This document shows positions 41,486-50,981 of a stretch of 64,000 nt of DNA, piece by piece. A program made the translations under genes and the position numbers. Below the pieces are notes generated by a model that did no database searches, was not told the origin of the DNA, and saw only the letters and a program-made list of their open reading frames with translations. The stretch is from assembly GCA_965243625.1 (NCBI GenBank), contig CBDEVI010000002.1, positions 1,488,001 to 1,552,000 of the forward strand, read 5' to 3'. Positions within the stretch are counted from its first letter, which is position 1. The number at the start of each line of letters is the position of its first letter. Source of the stretch: JAJECS01 sp965243625. Its GTDB lineage: Bacteria > Chloroflexota > UBA11872.

Positions 41486-42415
41486 TTAGCTAAAGCCCGT
41501 GACTTCCTGCGCGAAAACCGCCTCGATCAGCTCTCGATACTTCTTGTTGATGGTCCACAGACCGGCTTCCGACGCCTGCTCCGAGGTGGTCTGGGCGTAG
41601 TCGTAGCGCGGGGCGTCGGCCAGGCGGTAGTTGATGAAGCCGTTCACTTCGTGCGGATGAAAAAAGAGGTCGCGGCAACGCGCCACGCGCTCCGGCCAGG
41701 TGGATTGGTAGCTGACGTCGCGCTTCACGTCGTCGGGCTGGGTCGTCATGATCGACGGGTCGTTCATCAGGTCCCACGCCGAGGCCAGGTCGCCGTCGGC
41801 CTTGCGGAAATACACCCCCATGCGGGGATCGACGTAGGCCCACGTTCCGACGAACACCTCCGCCGTCACGTGCCCGCCAATGACGTGGTAGAGGATTCGC
41901 CCTGGAATGCCCGCGACCTCGCACAGCGGTACGTAGAGCCGCGAAAGTCCCTCGCAGAGCCACTCGCCCTTGGCGATCAGCTCCTCCTCGGTGCCGCCGT
42001 AGACGTAGTCGTCGTGCGAAGGCTCGCGGCCGGCCTCCAGATGCGCGTCGCGGCAGAAGCGCATGAGCGCCAGCGCCTTGTCCGCCGGCGTTTTAGCCCC
42101 ACGCGTTGCGCGGCGCACGACGTCCTCCAGCTCGGGGCGCGATCCGGCGATGTAGGTCGTGCGTTCGGGCGAATATGAACGATAGAGGAAATCGGCGGTC
42201 TGCGGGCAGAGCAGCACGAGCTCGCGGCGCAGCTGGAAGTCGACGGTCCCGGAGTAGTTCACGTCGAGCTGGTTGTAGTTGACGACATAAGCGGCGCGCC
42301 GCTGCTCGCCCACGATCCGCTCGGCGGACGCGAGCCCCGTGTACGCCCGGAGGTCGTCCGACGAGTTGGCAGTCGGACCGCTGAACATCTCGCCCATCCG
42401 AAGGTTCCCCGCCAT
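41486..42415 (-). CDS. Transglutaminase-like domain protein
   Basis: A 309-residue protein with a transglutaminase/peptidase-like core. Catalytic Cys154 lies in 'GEWLCEGLSRLYVPL', His182 in 'VIGGHVTAEVFV' and Asp196 in 'TWAYVDPRMG', the right order and spacing for the triad. No signal peptide is seen. Such domains act as cysteine proteases or amide hydrolases in bacteria. ATG 42415 is chosen because the longer frame runs into the divergent ThDP gene. Confidence 0.78.
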   Translation of the reverse strand: MAGNLRMGEMFSGPTANSSDDLRAYTGLASAERIVGEQRRAAYVVNYNQLDVNYSGTVDFQLRRELVLLCPQTADFLYRSYSPERTTYIAGSRPELEDVVRRATRGAKTPADKALALMRFCRDAHLEAGREPSHDDYVYGGTEEELIAKGEWLCEGLSRLYVPLCEVAGIPGRILYHVIGGHVTAEVFVGTWAYVDPRMGVYFRKADGDLASAWDLMNDPSIMTTQPDDVKRDVSYQSTWPERVARCRDLFFHPHEVNGFINYRLADAPRYDYAQTTSEQASEAGLWTINKKYRELIEAVFAQEVTGFS

Positions 42416-42527
42416 GGTGTGTCCGCCGTTGGCGCAGGATAGTCGGAAAACCTGCGGCGTTTGGCGGCTGGCGTGCACGCCCGCGGGTACCATCGCCAGC
42501 CAACTGTTGATTCGGGAGGGTCGCCCG

Positions 42528-44171
42528 GTGTCCGGTAGCTCAACCAATACGGGCGCGTCTCACCTGGTGGCGGCGCTGATCGAGTCGGGAGTGGAGCGCC
42601 TGTTCTCGCTGTCGGGCAACCAGATTCTCTCGATCTACGACGCGTGCCTCGATGCGGGACTCGAGATCATCCACGTGCGCCACGAGGCCGCGGCGGTGCA
42701 CATGGCCGACGCCTGGGGCCGGTTGACGGGCCGACCGGGCGTCGCGCTGCTCACCGCGGGTCCGGGGCACGCGAACGGGCTTTCGGCGCTGTTCGTCGCG
42801 CGGCAGTCCGAGTCGCCGCTGGTGGTGCTTAGCGGTCAGAGCGCACGTGCGGACGACGGCCGCGGCGCCTTTCAGGAGATGCCCCAAGCGCAGCTGGCGC
42901 AACCGCTGGCCAAGGCCGCATGGACGGCGGAAGACCCGGGATCGCTCGGCGGCGACGTGCGCCGCGCGCTGGACCTTGCCGTGCGCGGTCGACCGGGTCC
43001 GGTGGCGGTCAGCCTTCCGAGCGACGTGCTCGAAGCGCAGGCCCCTCGAAGCGACGGCGCATTTCAAGATCCCGAGCTGCCGACACAGAGCGACGCGGAT
43101 TGGCGACTCATCGGGGAGCACCTCCACACGGCCGATCGGCCGCTGATCCTGGCCGGTCCGGCCATGATGCGGCCGCCGGCGAGCACCGGCCTCCAAGAGC
43201 TGGAAGCCGCGACGGGCGTCCCGGTTGTGGCGACCGAAAGCCCGCGGGGGGTGAATGACCCGAGCCTGGGAGCGTTCGCCGAAATGCTGGCGCAAGCCGA
43301 CGTGGTGTTGCTGCTGGGCAAGCGCCTCGATCACTCGCTGCAGTTTGGCGCGCCGCCGTTCTTCGCCGCCGACGCTTGCTTCGCGCAGGTCGACGCCGAT
43401 GTCACCGAGCTCGACCGCACGCGGCGCAACGTCCGCTCACCGCAGCGATTGGCGGCGACGGTGCACACCGATCCCCAGCACGCGGCGCGCCAACTCGCGG
43501 CCGCCGGAAGCGCCGGGCACGACGGCTGGCGTGACGCCGTGCGGGCCGCCGTGGCCTACCGCCCGGCGGCCTGGGATTCTTGGCGGTCGCCGCCCGACGG
43601 TCCGCTGCACCCGATCGAGGTTTGCCAATCAATCGGGCCGTGGGTGGACGACGGCATCGTCGTGATCGACGGCGCCGAGTTCGGCCAGTGGGCCCAGGCG
43701 CTGCTGAGCGGCCGTCGGCGGGTCATCAACGGTCCAGCCGGATCCATTGGCACGTCCATTTCATTCGCGCTGACAGCCCGCCTCTTCGACCGCGAGGCGC
43801 CGGTCGTCGCGATCCAGGGCGACGGCACGATCGGATTCCACCTGCTCGAGTTCGACACCGCGGTGCGCCATGGTCTGCCGTTCGTGGCCGTCGTCGGCAA
43901 CGACGCCGGGTGGAACGCGGAGCGCCGCTTGCAGGCGCGAACGTATGGCGACGACCGAATCTTTGCCTGCGATTTGCTCCCGTCGCGCTACGACCTCGCG
44001 GTCGCGGCCCTCGGCGGTCACGGCGAGCACGTGACGAAACCGTCAGACCTGGACGCAGCGCTCGAGCGGGCCTTTGCTTCGGGGCTGCCAAGCCTCGTCA
44101 ATGTCGCGATCGAGCCCGCCGAGGCGCCAATCGTCCGCCGCAACGGGGCTCCGGCGCCCCCCGGGCACTAG
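42528..44171 (+). CDS. Thiamine-diphosphate-dependent enzyme (acetolactate synthase/IlvB family)
   Basis: A 547-residue ThDP enzyme. The N-terminal Pyr domain is 'GVERLFSLSGNQILSIYDACLDAGLEIIHVRHEAAAVHMADAWGRLTGRPGVALLTAGPG', with the cofactor-activating Glu53 in RHE. The middle domain follows ('RPLILAGPAMM'). The C-terminal domain has the ThDP/Mg motif GDGTIGFHLLEFDTAVRHGLPFVAVVGND near residue 430. GTG 42528 has GGGAGGG 7 bases upstream. There is no IlvN partner nearby, so a benzoylformate/oxalyl-CoA-decarboxylase or lyase-type function is as likely as acetolactate synthesis. The stop overlaps the convergent OYE gene by 4 bases. Confidence 0.87.
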   Translation: MSGSSTNTGASHLVAALIESGVERLFSLSGNQILSIYDACLDAGLEIIHVRHEAAAVHMADAWGRLTGRPGVALLTAGPGHANGLSALFVARQSESPLVVLSGQSARADDGRGAFQEMPQAQLAQPLAKAAWTAEDPGSLGGDVRRALDLAVRGRPGPVAVSLPSDVLEAQAPRSDGAFQDPELPTQSDADWRLIGEHLHTADRPLILAGPAMMRPPASTGLQELEAATGVPVVATESPRGVNDPSLGAFAEMLAQADVVLLLGKRLDHSLQFGAPPFFAADACFAQVDADVTELDRTRRNVRSPQRLAATVHTDPQHAARQLAAAGSAGHDGWRDAVRAAVAYRPAAWDSWRSPPDGPLHPIEVCQSIGPWVDDGIVVIDGAEFGQWAQALLSGRRRVINGPAGSIGTSISFALTARLFDREAPVVAIQGDGTIGFHLLEFDTAVRHGLPFVAVVGNDAGWNAERRLQARTYGDDRIFACDLLPSRYDLAVAALGGHGEHVTKPSDLDAALERAFASGLPSLVNVAIEPAEAPIVRRNGAPAPPGH

Positions 44172-45220
44172 TCCGCCGTCGGCTTGGGCTTCGCCTGGAC
44201 GTACGTGCCGGGCCAGGGCACGTCGACGCCGAGCTCCGCGGCGGCGTGGAGCGGCCAGTAGGGGTTGCGCAGCAACTCGCGTCCGAGGGCGACAAGGTCG
44301 GCGCGTCCGCCGCGCACGACCTCATCGGCCATCCGGGCGTTCTCGATCAGCCCCACGGCGATGACCGGCCCGCCGGCCACGCGGCGGATAGTCTCCGCCG
44401 CCGGCAACAGGTAGCCGGGGTAGACCCTGGGAACACTGGGCGTGACGCCCCCGGCGCTGACGTGGATCAGGTCGGCCCCCGCCTCGCGCAGAAACCGCGC
44501 CCCAACGGCCATGTCGTCGGCGGTGTTGCCGCCGTCCACGAAATCGGTGCCCGAGATGCGCACCGAGATCGGCATCCAGTCCGGGATCGCGGCTCGCACG
44601 GCGGCCACGACCTCACACGGCATGCGCGCGCGGCGCTGGATATCGCCGCCGTATTGGTCGTCGCGGTGGTTGGTCAGAGGCGAAAAGAACTCGCTGAGCA
44701 GATATCCGTGCGCGGAGTGAATCTCGATGGCTTGGAAGCCGGCCGCAACCGCGCGGCGCGCGGCAGTCGCGAACGCGTCCACGACGCCTTGGATTTCGGC
44801 CACCGTGAGACTCACCGGCACGCGCCAGCCGTCGTCGAACCGCAGCCGAGTCGGCGCCACGAGCCGGTGCCCGGAATGGCCCCGCTCGTCGTAGTAGGCC
44901 TTGCGCCCGGCGTGGCCGAGCTGGATGCCGATCACGGCGCCCTGCGAGGCGCAAAAGGCCGCGATGCGACGCAGCGGCTCGATTTGCGTGTCGTCCCAGA
45001 GGCCCAGATTGACTGGATAGATCACGCCCCGGGGTTCGACCGCCGTGACTTCGGTGAAGATCAGCCCGACGCCGCCGACCGCGCGCGAGCCGTAGTGCAC
45101 CACGTGCCAGTCGCCGGCCGACCCGCCGTCCACGGCCGCCAGCTGGTCCATCGGGGCCATGACGACGCGGTTGCGCAGCGTCACGCCGCGGACCTGCAAC
45201 GGATCGAATAAACCGGGCAT
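44168..45220 (-). CDS. NADH:flavin oxidoreductase / Old Yellow Enzyme (YqjM-like)
   Basis: A 350-residue FMN barrel. 'GLFDPLQVRGVTLRNRVVMAPMDQLAAVDGG' is the standard opening. 'AVIGIQLGHAGRKA' provides flavin contacts. The catalytic pair is in 'AIEIHSAHGYLLSEFFSPLTNHRDDQYGGDIQRRAR' (H-x-x-H type). The late FMN phosphate site is 'VIAVGLIENARMADEVVRGGRADLVALGRELLRNPYW'. It reduces activated C=C bonds with NAD(P)H. ATG 45220 is chosen over the upstream TTG/GTG codons. Confidence 0.92.
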   Translation of the reverse strand: MPGLFDPLQVRGVTLRNRVVMAPMDQLAAVDGGSAGDWHVVHYGSRAVGGVGLIFTEVTAVEPRGVIYPVNLGLWDDTQIEPLRRIAAFCASQGAVIGIQLGHAGRKAYYDERGHSGHRLVAPTRLRFDDGWRVPVSLTVAEIQGVVDAFATAARRAVAAGFQAIEIHSAHGYLLSEFFSPLTNHRDDQYGGDIQRRARMPCEVVAAVRAAIPDWMPISVRISGTDFVDGGNTADDMAVGARFLREAGADLIHVSAGGVTPSVPRVYPGYLLPAAETIRRVAGGPVIAVGLIENARMADEVVRGGRADLVALGRELLRNPYWPLHAAAELGVDVPWPGTYVQAKPKPTAD

Positions 45221-45353
45221 TGGCTGCTCGCGGAGGCAACGTGTGCCGGATTCTAGAGGGCGCGGTGCGCGGCACGGAACCACCACGGTCGTGTCGCGCA
45301 GACTGTTCGCCGGTCATCCATTGACCGACACGCTGGCAAATGTCTCAGCCAAC

Positions 45354-45388
45354 TACTCTGCTTGACAGAGTACTCGGCAGGGTATAGC
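45354..45388 (+). promoter_or_regulatory. Promoter with overlapping 19-base operator upstream of the ABC exporter
   Basis: tactctg (45354-45360)-cttga-cagagta (45366-45372) is a perfect inverted repeat. It overlaps the -35 box TTGACA (45362-45367). A TATAGC -10 (45383-45388) follows at a short 15-base spacing. It sits ~115 bases before the ATP-binding subunit gene. This arrangement suggests repression by a TetR- or MarR-type regulator, but no such gene is in the window. Confidence 0.5.
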
Positions 45389-45503
45389 CTCGCGCCGTTG
45401 AATGCTAACGGTGCCTGCGATGACTGCCAGTCGAATCGACCGCGAAGCGGCCCGGCGAGATGTGGGTTCCGGCAGTTGGCACAGCCGGGCCCACGTCTAG
45501 TCA

Positions 45504-46496
45504 ATGGCCGGATACCATGACGCGGCGTCGCGCCGCGGGCAGAGTTTCACGAACAACAGCCAGCCGGTCCTCGAGTGCCGAGACTTGCGCAAGAGCTTTG
45601 GCGAGCTCACCGCGGTCGACGGCGCGAGCTTTCACATCGCCGCCGGCGAGACCTACGGCCTGCTGGGCCCCAACGGCGCGGGCAAGACCACGAGCATCTC
45701 CATGGCGGTGGGCCTGATGCAGCGTGACGGCGGCCAGGTCCTGTTGGACGGCGAGCCCCTCGATCCCGGCACGACCGGGCTCAAGGCCAAGATTGGCTTG
45801 GTGCCGCAAGATCTGGCCATCTACCCCGACCTGACGGCGCGCGAAAACCTGCGCTTCTTCGGCCGCCTGTACGACATGCCGCGCGCCGAGCTGCGCAGTC
45901 GCGTAGACGAGGTGCTCGAGATTATCGGGCTGAGCGACCGCGCCGACGATCGCGCCGACACCTTCTCCGGCGGGATGAAGCGCCGGCTCAACATCGGCAT
46001 CGGGCTGTTGCACGCCCCGAGGCTCCTGGTGCTCGACGAGCCGACGGTCGGTGTGGATCCGCAGAGTCGCAACGCCATTCTCGAGAGCATCGAGCAGCTG
46101 GGCAGCGAGGGCCTGGCGGTGCTGTATACGACCCACTACATGGAAGAAGCCGAGCGGCTCTGCGACCGCATCGGCATCATCGATCGCGGGCAGATCAAGG
46201 CCGAGGGCACGCGCCGCGAGCTGGCCCAGATCGTGCGCGAGCACGACCGCGTGCGCCTGAGCGCGTCCGGTTCGCTCCACTCGGGCGCGGAGGCCATCGA
46301 GCGCATCGCCGGAGTGCAACAGGTCGACGTCGTCGACGGCGGCATCGACGTGCTGGTCGAGCAAGCCGGCAACTCGCTGATGGCGATGCTGTCGGCGCTG
46401 GACGAGGCCGGCGTCTCAATCACCGGCGTCGAGATCGACGAGCCGAATCTCGAGGCGGTGTTCCTGCATCTCACCGGGCGCTCGCTGCGCGACTGA
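45504..46496 (+). CDS. ABC-2 type exporter ATP-binding subunit
   Basis: A 330-residue ATPase. Walker A is GPNGAGKT (55-62), Q-loop 'VPQDLAIYPDLTARENL', signature FSGGMKRRL, Walker B LLVLDEPT and the switch His in TTHYMEE. About 100 extra C-terminal residues ('LRLSASGSLHSGAEAIERI...') form the regulatory extension seen in drug-resistance (DrrA/CcmA-like) ATPases. It is first of three genes with two ABC-2 permeases, 2 bases apart and then overlapping. Confidence 0.93.
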   Translation: MAGYHDAASRRGQSFTNNSQPVLECRDLRKSFGELTAVDGASFHIAAGETYGLLGPNGAGKTTSISMAVGLMQRDGGQVLLDGEPLDPGTTGLKAKIGLVPQDLAIYPDLTARENLRFFGRLYDMPRAELRSRVDEVLEIIGLSDRADDRADTFSGGMKRRLNIGIGLLHAPRLLVLDEPTVGVDPQSRNAILESIEQLGSEGLAVLYTTHYMEEAERLCDRIGIIDRGQIKAEGTRRELAQIVREHDRVRLSASGSLHSGAEAIERIAGVQQVDVVDGGIDVLVEQAGNSLMAMLSALDEAGVSITGVEIDEPNLEAVFLHLTGRSLRD

Positions 46497-46498
46497 GC

Positions 46499-47692
46499 AT
46501 GCGGTCTGCCCTGGTCATCGCGGGAAAGGACCTGCGGCAGCGCGCCCGCGACCGCTCGGTGTACGTGTTCGCCATCGTCGCTCCGCTCGGCCTGGCGGCC
46601 ATTTTCGGCTTCGTGTTCAACCCCATCAACGACGCCGACTTCACGGCGACGTTCGCCGTCGCCAACGTCGACCAAGGGCCGGTTGCGTCCCCGCTGGTGG
46701 ACGGCGTGCTCGGCGGTCTTGCGGAGGACGGCAACGTCAACCTGGTGCACGCGGCGAGCGCCGAGGAGGCCACGCGCCTCGTGGAGGGCGACCGGGCACG
46801 AGCCGACGAGGACGTCGACGCGGCCATCATCATTCCCGCCGGATTTTCCGCCCGCGTGCAGACCGGTCGGCCGGCGGAGCTCCGCGTCGTCCAGAATGCG
46901 AACGCGTCTCTCGCGTCGACCCTCGCCCTGGCAATCGTCCAGGAGTACGCCCGCCAACTCGACTATGTGCAGGGCGCGGTGGCAACCGTGGTTTCGTCGG
47001 ATCCCGCGCGCCTGGCCGACGCGAACGCGATCGCGGAGCGCGCGGGGGCCACTCGCAGCCCGGTCTCGGTGCGCGACGTATCCGCAACCATCAAGCAACT
47101 GGACAACACGACGTTCTACGCCGCCGGCCTGGCCACGTTCTTCCTGTTCTTCACGGTGCAGTTCGGCGTCAATAGTCTCCTGGAGGAGCGTCACGCGGGC
47201 ACGCTGAGCCGCTTGCTGGCGGCGCCCGTGCCGAAGTCGTCGATCATCCTCGGCAAGGCGATCACGGCGTTCGGCCTGGGCGTGGTGAGCATGCTGATCA
47301 TGATCGTGGCCACCAGTTTCATCTTGGGCGCCGATTGGGGAAATCCCGTCGGTGTCACGCTGCTGGTCGTCGCGGCCACGGCGTCGGCGATCGGCGTCAT
47401 GGCCATGGTGAGCGCCGTGGCGCGAACCTCGGAGCAGAGCGCGGTGTTCTCGTCCATCGCCGCCGTCGTGCTGGGAATCCTCGGCGGGACGTTCTTCCCC
47501 ATCAATCAAGCCGGCGGCGTGCTCGCGGGCTTGCGATACGTCGCGCCGCACGCCTGGTTCCTGCAAGGTCTGGGCGACCTGGCCGGCGGCGCGCTCGGCG
47601 ACATCGTGCCCGCGGTCGCCGCGCTGCTCGTGTTCACCGCCGTGACGTCGGGCATCGCGCTCGTGCTGTTGCGGCGGAGGCTCAACCCGTGA
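46499..47692 (+). CDS. ABC-2 type exporter permease, first subunit
   Basis: A 397-residue permease. An N-terminal cytoplasmic helix 'ALVIAGKDLRQRARDRSVYVFAIVAPLGLAAIFGFVF' leads into TM1. A large extracytoplasmic loop (~residues 45-200) follows, then five membrane helices in the C-terminal half with 'LLEERHAGTLSRLLAAPVPKSSIILGKAITAFGLGVVSML', the conserved ABC-2 EExxGTL coupling region. Together with the next gene it should make a heterodimeric exporter. Confidence 0.9.
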   Translation: MRSALVIAGKDLRQRARDRSVYVFAIVAPLGLAAIFGFVFNPINDADFTATFAVANVDQGPVASPLVDGVLGGLAEDGNVNLVHAASAEEATRLVEGDRARADEDVDAAIIIPAGFSARVQTGRPAELRVVQNANASLASTLALAIVQEYARQLDYVQGAVATVVSSDPARLADANAIAERAGATRSPVSVRDVSATIKQLDNTTFYAAGLATFFLFFTVQFGVNSLLEERHAGTLSRLLAAPVPKSSIILGKAITAFGLGVVSMLIMIVATSFILGADWGNPVGVTLLVVAATASAIGVMAMVSAVARTSEQSAVFSSIAAVVLGILGGTFFPINQAGGVLAGLRYVAPHAWFLQGLGDLAGGALGDIVPAVAALLVFTAVTSGIALVLLRRRLNP

Positions 47693-48861
47693 AGGCGCTC
47701 GCCATCGCCGTCTCGAACCTGCGCCGCTTCGCGCGCGAGCGATCCAACGTGTTCTTCGTCCTGATTCTCCCCATGCTGCTGATCCTGGTGCTGGGCTCGG
47801 TGTTTGGCCGCGGCTTCGAGCCGCGCGTGGGGCTGGTGACTCCCGGGACCGGCGATTTGACGACTGCCCTGGTCGACGGGCTGGAGGCACATGAGGAGTT
47901 TGCGGTTCACCGGCACACGGACCGCGACACGGTGGTAGGCGCCGTCGAGCGCGGCGAGCTTGAGGCCGGATTGATCCTCCCGCCCACGTACGACGACGCC
48001 ATTCGCGCCGGCGACGCGGTCGAGATCGACTTCATCGCCCGCCCGGGACAGGACTCGCTGAGCATTCGCCGCACCATCGACGCGTTGCTGGCGGAGCAGA
48101 TGGCGCTGCCGCGCATCGCCGCGTTCGTCGCCCGCGAGGGCGACGTCCCTTTTGAACAGGCTTTGAACCAAGCGGCTGCGGTGACCGGCGAATCCGCGGG
48201 CGTCCAAGTCACGTCGACGGTTGCCGGCGAGTCGTTCATCGGCCGCCGCAGCTGGGGGCAATTCGATCTCGGCGCGCAGCAGCAGCTGATGCTGTTCATG
48301 TTCCTCACCTCGCTCGCCGGTTCGGCGGCGCTGGTGCAGACGCGGCGGTTGGGCATCGCGCGCCGCATGTTCGCCACGCCCACGACCGTGCGCACCATCC
48401 TGCTCGGCGAGGGCCTGGGGAGATTCGGCGTCGCGCTCGTGCAGGGCATCTACATCATGCTGGGCACGATGCTGATTTTCGGCGTGCGCTGGGGGGATCC
48501 GCTCAGCGCCCTGCTGATCGTGGCGGCCTTCGGCCTCGTCGGCAGCGGGGCCGCCATGCTCATGGGCGCGCTCTTCAGCAACGACCAGCAGGCGGCGCCG
48601 GTGGGCGTGTTCCTGGGACTCGGCACCGCGGCGCTCGGCGGCTGCATGTTGCCGCTCTATGTGATGGAGCTGTTCGCTCCCGCCGTGTGGACCGCGGCGC
48701 ACGTCATGCCGCATGCCTGGGCGCTGGATGCCTTCGAGATCCTGGCGCTCCGCGATGGCGGCGTGGGCGACGTGCTGCCGTTCCTCGGCATCCTGCTCGG
48801 ATACGCGGCGGGATTCTATGTGCTGGCGATCTGGCGGCTGCGGGCGGTGCTCACGCGCTAG
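47689..48861 (+). CDS. ABC-2 type exporter permease, second subunit
   Basis: A 390-residue permease with the same layout as the previous gene. 'AVSNLRRFARERSNVFFVLILPMLLILVLGSVFG' precedes a long periplasmic domain and five C-terminal helices. Its coupling segment 'QTRRLGIARRMFATPTTVRTILLGEGLGRFGVAL' is more diverged. GTG 47689 overlaps the upstream stop (GTGA), so it is translationally coupled. Confidence 0.9.
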   Translation: MKALAIAVSNLRRFARERSNVFFVLILPMLLILVLGSVFGRGFEPRVGLVTPGTGDLTTALVDGLEAHEEFAVHRHTDRDTVVGAVERGELEAGLILPPTYDDAIRAGDAVEIDFIARPGQDSLSIRRTIDALLAEQMALPRIAAFVAREGDVPFEQALNQAAAVTGESAGVQVTSTVAGESFIGRRSWGQFDLGAQQQLMLFMFLTSLAGSAALVQTRRLGIARRMFATPTTVRTILLGEGLGRFGVALVQGIYIMLGTMLIFGVRWGDPLSALLIVAAFGLVGSGAAMLMGALFSNDQQAAPVGVFLGLGTAALGGCMLPLYVMELFAPAVWTAAHVMPHAWALDAFEILALRDGGVGDVLPFLGILLGYAAGFYVLAIWRLRAVLTR

Positions 48862-48879
48862 CCTCCAACTCCGCCGCGT

Positions 48880-49641
48880 CTACCGCCCGATGCTCCGCAG
48901 GTACTCGCGTGAGATTTGTGCGCGTTCTCGCGGCGGTTGATCGACGAGGCGTCCGCCGTGGCAGACGACCCAGCCGTCGAACTGGATGGCGTTGAGGGTG
49001 TCGAAGATCGCCGGAATGCTGGGAAACAGGTCTCCCGCCCCGACGTTGACGTAGCGCCAGCCGCGGTAGTCCTGCAGATGGACGTAGGCCAGCCGCCCGC
49101 CGAACTCGCGCAGGCACTCGCAGGCGTCCCAGCCGATGAGCTGCGCGTGCGAGACGTCGATGCACAGCTCGAGGTCGGGGGCCGCGTCCAGGACCTGACG
49201 AATCTCGCGCTCGGTCTGCACCAGTTGCCCGGTGTGGAAGTGGAAGACGACTGTCGTACCGACGTCGGCGCCGAACCTCCGCAGCGCCTCGGCCGCGGCG
49301 GCGAAGCCGTTGATTTCGTCAGTCGACGGCGGGCGGTTCTCGGGACGCTCCGGCGCCATGATCACGTAGGCGTCCGCGCCGACGGCCACCGCGAACTCGA
49401 TGCGCCGGCAGTTGATTTCAAAGACCGCCGGATCGTCCGCGAAGTTCCAGCCCTGGCCGCACACGCCCGCCACCGGCAGGCCGGCTTCGTTGGAGATGGC
49501 GGTCACGCGCTCGGCCGAGCCGAGCCAGTCGAGCGACTGCCGCACCTCCCAGCCGTCCCAGCCGGTCTGCTTGATCTCCGCGAGCATGCGCGCAAGGTCG
49601 GGCGTCGGCCCCCACTCGAGCGTGTTGTAGGCGAGCTTCAC
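48880..49641 (-). CDS. Sugar phosphate isomerase/epimerase (TIM barrel)
   Basis: A 253-residue AP_endonuc_2-type barrel. '(V)KLAYNTLEWGPTPDLARMLAEIKQTGWDGWEV' is the N-terminal strand/helix. 'VVFHFHTGQLVQTEREI', 'LCIDVSHAQLIGWD' and 'YVHLQDYRGW...NVGAGDLFPSIPAIFDTL' provide His/Asp/Glu metal ligands. GTG 49641 is chosen because it starts the first barrel strand. It lies 23 bases downstream of the M20 peptidase gene on the same strand. Confidence 0.8.
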   Translation of the reverse strand: MKLAYNTLEWGPTPDLARMLAEIKQTGWDGWEVRQSLDWLGSAERVTAISNEAGLPVAGVCGQGWNFADDPAVFEINCRRIEFAVAVGADAYVIMAPERPENRPPSTDEINGFAAAAEALRRFGADVGTTVVFHFHTGQLVQTEREIRQVLDAAPDLELCIDVSHAQLIGWDACECLREFGGRLAYVHLQDYRGWRYVNVGAGDLFPSIPAIFDTLNAIQFDGWVVCHGGRLVDQPPRERAQISREYLRSIGR

Positions 49642-49664
49642 GGCAACCTCAGTCCGGCGGTCGG

Positions 49665-50777
49665 CTAGGCATTCAGGATGAGCTGCACGGTCACGTCGGT
49701 GAGGCGTTGCAGCTCGTCGTGCGGCATGGACTCGGCGACCGAGTGCACGTCGAGATACCCGACCGACAGGATTGCCGTCGCAATGCCCTTTTCGTTGAAG
49801 TTCTGCGCGTCGCTGCCACCGTAGGTCGAAATGTGGCGCGGCGTGAGGCCGGCCGCGGCGATGGCGGTGTCGGCGAGCTGAATGGCCGGGTGGTCGTCGG
49901 CAAAGCTCGTGGCTTTGAAGCGGCCGCGCTGGGAGTAGTCGACGCGGCCGCCGAGGTCCGCCGCGGCATCCTCGCAGGCCTTGCGCATAGCGTCCATCTG
50001 CCTCTCGAGGGCGTTCTGGTCGAGGCTGCGCGCCTGCCCGACGAGCTTGCACTCGGGCGGCACGATGTTGGCCGCCTGGCCGCCCGACACCACGCCCACG
50101 TTGGCCACGGTCACGTCGTCGACCTGGCCCAGCGGCATGTTGTCCACCGCGCGCGCCTGCATGGCGATGGCGTTGATGCCGTCTCCCGCGGCGATGCCGG
50201 CGTGCGCGGCCCTGCCGTGAAAGACCGCCTCGAAGCCGAACGATCCGGCCTGGTGGGTGACGAGATCGCCAACGGGACCGCCGGCATCGAGCACGAACGC
50301 CACGCGGGACTCGATGTCGTTCGGGTCGAAGGCATCGGCGCCGAACTGCCCCACGTCCTCGCCGACCGTAAGGACCAGCTCAATTGGCCCGTGGTCCGCT
50401 CCCGCGTCATGCACCGCGAGCACTGCCTCGACGATGGCGGCTACGCCGGCCTTGTCATCGGCTCCAAGCACGCTGGACCCGTCAGAGTAGACGGCGTCGT
50501 CCTCGACGATGGGCACCATGCCGGGCGTGGGCTGCACGGTGTCCATGTGGGCATTGAGCATGATCGGCCGCGACTGCTTGCCCTTGGCGGGCCACTTGCC
50601 GATGAGGTTGCCGATCTCGTCCCGCGAGCAGACCACGCCAACGTCCTCCAGCAGCGGCTGCAGGATCGCCACCACCCGGTCCTCGTTGCCCCAGTAGCTG
50701 TCCACGCTGAGGATGTCGACGAAGATCTTGAGCAAGCGGTCGTGGTCGGCAGCGACCGGGGCGGTTGGCGTTGTCAT
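49665..50777 (-). CDS. M20-family metallopeptidase (PepT-like)
   Basis: A 370-residue zinc peptidase. First metal His in LNAHMDTVQ; bridging Asp in LGADDKAGVAA; catalytic Glu in TVGEDVGQFGA (GED rather than the commoner GEE); Asp in 'VLDAGGPVG'. The dimerisation domain contains 'GRAAHAGIAAGDGINAI', and the final His lies in the 'VGYLDVHSVAESM' region. Overall it is most like PepT-type tripeptidases. ATG 50777 is preferred over TTG 50795. Confidence 0.88.
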   Translation of the reverse strand: MTTPTAPVAADHDRLLKIFVDILSVDSYWGNEDRVVAILQPLLEDVGVVCSRDEIGNLIGKWPAKGKQSRPIMLNAHMDTVQPTPGMVPIVEDDAVYSDGSSVLGADDKAGVAAIVEAVLAVHDAGADHGPIELVLTVGEDVGQFGADAFDPNDIESRVAFVLDAGGPVGDLVTHQAGSFGFEAVFHGRAAHAGIAAGDGINAIAMQARAVDNMPLGQVDDVTVANVGVVSGGQAANIVPPECKLVGQARSLDQNALERQMDAMRKACEDAAADLGGRVDYSQRGRFKATSFADDHPAIQLADTAIAAAGLTPRHISTYGGSDAQNFNEKGIATAILSVGYLDVHSVAESMPHDELQRLTDVTVQLILNA

Positions 50778-50981
50778 CGTGAAGGTCGTCTCCAAGTGTC
50801 GAGGCGTGGCCGCATGCCGCGCAGTGTGGCATTCAACGTGCTATGGCGTGCGCATCGTACGGCCGTGTGCCGCAAGCGTCGCGGGCGCCAACGTGAGGCT
50901 GCCGAGCCGGTTGACTTAGTCCCCAACTGGATCCAAAATGGTCACTACTGATCTATATTGATCTAAATAGACTGATATGGA

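Noticed and set aside
41486..44171. Acetolactate synthase operon
   Set aside because: The ThDP gene has no regulatory-subunit, ilvC or ilvD neighbour and is divergent from a transglutaminase-like gene, so branched-chain synthesis was not assigned.
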